From Methylomonas sp. EFPC3 (GTDB taxonomy: Bacteria > Pseudomonadota > Gammaproteobacteria > Methylococcales > Methylomonadaceae): DNA of 64,000 nt. This document shows positions 62,116 through 64,000 of this stretch, piece after piece. The notes beneath the pieces are model-generated. The model was not told where the DNA came from and did no database searches. It saw only the letters and a list, made by a program, of their open reading frames with translations. The translations under genes and the position numbers were made by a program. The stretch lies in NCBI RefSeq assembly GCF_029643245.1, contig NZ_CP116398.1, positions 3,840,372 to 3,904,371 of the forward strand, read 5' to 3'. Each line of letters starts with the position of its first letter. Position 1 is the first letter of the stretch.

Positions 62116-62670
62116 TTACGCCGCTTCGGCCATGACCGGCAATAATTGCGGTGTAATTTGCGCCAGCCAGAGCCGCAGCCGGTCGTCGGTCAAATGGGCT
62201 TGGGTGCGCTGGTCCAGTACCAGCCCGACAAACTCGCCGTCGATGATGGAGTCGGAATGCTCGAAACGGTAACCTTCGGTGCTCCAGCGGCCGACGATGT
62301 CGGCGCCGTAGCCGTAAAACACCCGGTACAGTTGAATCAAGGAACTGGCGAAGCGGGAGGCGTAGCGTTCCTGATGACCCAGGCCGAACAGGGCCACGCG
62401 TTTGCCGGTAAAGCCGTGACCGTCCAGATTGCCGACGAATTCATGCCAGCTGCGTTCCTGGCAGCCGGCAGCTAGGCCGGGCAAATCGCCGATGCCGTAA
62501 CTGGGCGTGCCGAGGATCAGCGCGTCGTATTTCAGCAAGTCCTCGGGGCTGGCGCGGTTGATGTTTTTCGGTTTGTCCGCCAGTTCTTCGCCTAACAGGC
62601 TGTATATCTTTTTAGCGACCAGCCGGGTGCTGCCGGTGTCGGTGCCGAAAAAAATGCCGATTTTGCTCAT
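62116..62670 (-). CDS. nifF: NifF-type flavodoxin
   Basis: A 184-residue long-chain flavodoxin. The FMN phosphate loop is GIFFGTDTGSTRLVAKKI, the second loop TPSYGIGDLPG and the third ALFGLGHQERYASRF. It carries electrons to nitrogenase in diazotrophs. Evidence for NifF rather than a housekeeping flavodoxin is the sigma-54 promoter just upstream and the FeS4-LRV gene 2 bp downstream. nifHDK are not in the window. Confidence 0.85.
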   Translation of the reverse strand: MSKIGIFFGTDTGSTRLVAKKIYSLLGEELADKPKNINRASPEDLLKYDALILGTPSYGIGDLPGLAAGCQERSWHEFVGNLDGHGFTGKRVALFGLGHQERYASRFASSLIQLYRVFYGYGADIVGRWSTEGYRFEHSDSIIDGEFVGLVLDQRTQAHLTDDRLRLWLAQITPQLLPVMAEAA

Positions 62671-62726
62671 AGATCACCTGTAATGGAATGTGCCGAACCC
62701 GGCTTTGCTGCCGTTTGTGAAACTGC

Positions 62727-62742
62727 AGCAAATATCGGTCCA
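62727..62742 (-). promoter_or_regulatory. Sigma-54 promoter of the nifF operon
   Basis: Read on the minus strand the sequence is TGGACCGATATTTGCT. It matches TGGCAC-N5-TTGCW at the invariant GG and GC, with exact spacing and two substitutions in the -24 box. It would start transcription about 45 bases before the nifF ATG. A clear NifA site (TGT-N10-ACA) was not found upstream. Confidence 0.7.
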
Positions 62743-62951
62743 GGTGGCTTGATAGGTTTGGTTGCGATGTTTTTCTTTTTATATCAATGAGATGGGTTTT
62801 GTGGTTTGGCAGGACTGGGCGAAACGGTGCGGTTAAGGCGACAATTGCTCTGAAAATGGGCCGATTCGCGACATTGTTGCTATAGTTGCGGCGTTAGTTG
62901 GATGCCGGTTTGGCCCCGGCAATAAATGGAAATCGTCAGGAAGGTTTAGTT

Positions 62952-63947
62952 ATGGCAATTCTGCGCTGCAACCATTGCGGCTATCTCAGAGAAGTTTCTC
63001 AGGAACACGTGGGTAAGACGGTGAAATGCCCGGTGTGCGAACAGGCGGCGGTTATTTACGAGAGCGTCGAATTCATCAAAAAATTAATCGATAAGTACGG
63101 CGCCTTATTGGCGAAATACCGGGAATTGGAGGCGGCGCAGAATATACCGCCTGCGGCGGAAGCTCCGAAATATTTGCCTAAAGACGAAGAGCTGGATTTG
63201 CATAACACTGCGGTAATGACCAACAGCATGCAGTACAAGCCGGTGATCCAATGGTTCGAACGCAAGCATATCCAGGTCGAAGTCGATCACGATGCGCTTG
63301 ATACCCAAGGGTTTTTCGATGAGATTGCGGTGGAGCTGGGCGACAATTTTCCGGTTTTACAGCAGGTGCTGGACAAGATACGCAAGGCTCAACGTAATAG
63401 TTATACCTCGGTGGTGTTGAATTTAAGCAACCACAGCCAGAACGATATTAAAACCATTACCGGGTTTTGCCGAAACCTGTACGAATTTTCGTTTTTGGCC
63501 AAATATTTTTATAACAAGAATGAAAAGCGGGCGTATTTAACCTTGCAGACCGTTCCGGCAATCGCCGGTTTTTTTAACGGCGAATGGTTGGAATGGTACG
63601 CTTTTATGAAATTGCTTAAATATTGTTACGAAAGCAAAGGCCTATTTTCCTGTCTGCGCAGTTTCAATATTCAATTTGCCAATGAAGATAAATATGAAGT
63701 GGACATATTTTTTCTAATTAATAGCCGGATTGCGCTGTTCATAGAGTGCAAATCCGGCGAGTTTCGGCCCTTCATCGACAAATATGTCAAGATGCGGCGT
63801 CGGCTGGAGATTGCCAAGGAAAACTTCCTGTTGCTGGTGTTGGGCGTTAGCGACGAGCAGGCGCAAGGCTTGACTAAGATGTATGAGATCACGTTCGTTA
63901 ACGAAACCGGATTTATCAGACATATTAGCGGTTTATTGGACGGGTAA
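62952..63947 (+). CDS. Zinc-ribbon protein with PD-(D/E)XK nuclease-like C-terminus
   Basis: A 331-residue protein from MAILRCNHCGYLREV (the ATG after GTTTAGTT is preferred over an in-frame codon 18 residues upstream). Residues 6-29 form a CxxC...CxxC zinc ribbon and a helical stretch follows. The C-terminal third has KYEVDIFFLINSRIALFIECKSGEFR, here read as Asp...Glu-Cys-Lys, the active-site arrangement of PD-(D/E)XK nucleases and close to that of CARF-linked Card1/DUF1887 proteins. No CARF domain is clear. The gene stands alone on the plus strand. Nuclease activity is inference. Confidence 0.65.
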   Translation: MAILRCNHCGYLREVSQEHVGKTVKCPVCEQAAVIYESVEFIKKLIDKYGALLAKYRELEAAQNIPPAAEAPKYLPKDEELDLHNTAVMTNSMQYKPVIQWFERKHIQVEVDHDALDTQGFFDEIAVELGDNFPVLQQVLDKIRKAQRNSYTSVVLNLSNHSQNDIKTITGFCRNLYEFSFLAKYFYNKNEKRAYLTLQTVPAIAGFFNGEWLEWYAFMKLLKYCYESKGLFSCLRSFNIQFANEDKYEVDIFFLINSRIALFIECKSGEFRPFIDKYVKMRRRLEIAKENFLLLVLGVSDEQAQGLTKMYEITFVNETGFIRHISGLLDG

Positions 63948-64000
63948 TATATTCCGCTTTATATTTGTGGTATTAAGGTTTTTCGATTTTGCCGATATTT

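Noticed and set aside
62743-62951. NifA upstream activator site
   Set aside because: No TGT-N10-ACA sequence was found upstream of the sigma-54 promoter; the nearest candidate has a mismatch in the ACA half.
1-64000. CRISPR arrays, tRNA or rRNA genes
   Set aside because: No regularly spaced repeats, cloverleaf-like sequence or rRNA segments were noticed anywhere in the window by eye.

Overview
The window looks like a chromosomal piece of a gammaproteobacterial methanotroph, most likely Methylomonas or a close Methylococcales relative. The main evidence is a pmoA-like, pmoB-like, pmoC-like operon in the order A-B-C, which is typical of pxmABC rather than pmoCAB. A formaldehyde-activating enzyme homologue, nitrogen-fixation accessory genes, hydrogenase maturation genes and VPLPA-CTERM exported proteins fit the same picture. 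Most genes are GC-rich. An AT-richer accessory patch lies at about 9.5-14.9 kb.

Layout: 0-18.4 kb holds a hydrogenase maturation locus split in two. The 3' end of hypD opens the window and hypE-hypF lie at 14.9-18.4 kb. Between them sit a LysR regulator, a tightly packed dabB-dabA-cysD-cysN unit (a predicted energy-coupled inorganic carbon transporter plus ATP sulfurylase), marC and a DUF6671-like gene. After these comes an accessory patch: an AlbA_2/HATPase gene overlapping a ParA-type ATPase gene, a scrambled stretch with a decapitated Phd-type antitoxin and a copied fragment of the DUF6671-like gene, an AT-rich orphan membrane protein, and an IS110/IS1111-type element. hypF carries a palindromic repeat inserted in frame.

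18.4-29.5 kb: a CusA-type RND pump, a double HD-domain protein, two exported proteins, dnaB-alr and a DUF885 peptidase-like protein. 29.5-35.9 kb: the pxm locus, with pxmABC and an oxalate/formate-antiporter-like MFS gene on one strand, a divergent LysR gene and a yellow/royal-jelly-type beta-propeller protein. 36-44 kb: DUF2797, inorganic pyrophosphatase, a lytic transglycosylase, and a sulfide/persulfide module (FisR-like sigma-54 activator, persulfide dioxygenase, TauE/SafE exporter). The activator and dioxygenase genes diverge from an array of TGTTTCA sites. A multicopper oxidase follows.

44-49.2 kb: a cytochrome bd operon cydP-cydA-(His-rich periplasmic gene)-cydB-cydX, a Fae homologue lacking the catalytic His, and oxyR. 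49.5-56.7 kb: chemoreceptor, DnaA-box-like cluster, DUF815 ATPase, and a hemerythrin-PAS kinase overlapping a response regulator with a dead HD-GYP domain, followed by a second response regulator. 57-59.7 kb: three VPLPA-CTERM-type genes. 60.2-62.7 kb: a nif accessory operon (nifF, FeS4-LRV protein, SUFU-like protein, ankyrin protein) behind a sigma-54 promoter. The window ends with a zinc-ribbon protein carrying a PD-(D/E)XK nuclease-like domain.

The best candidates for something undescribed are the AlbA_2/HATPase-ParA pair in the accessory patch, the co-translated dab-cysDN unit, the His-rich protein inside the cyd operon, the zinc-ribbon nuclease, and a multi-hairpin element at about 56.9 kb. 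All identifications rest on reading motifs by eye; no database search was possible.
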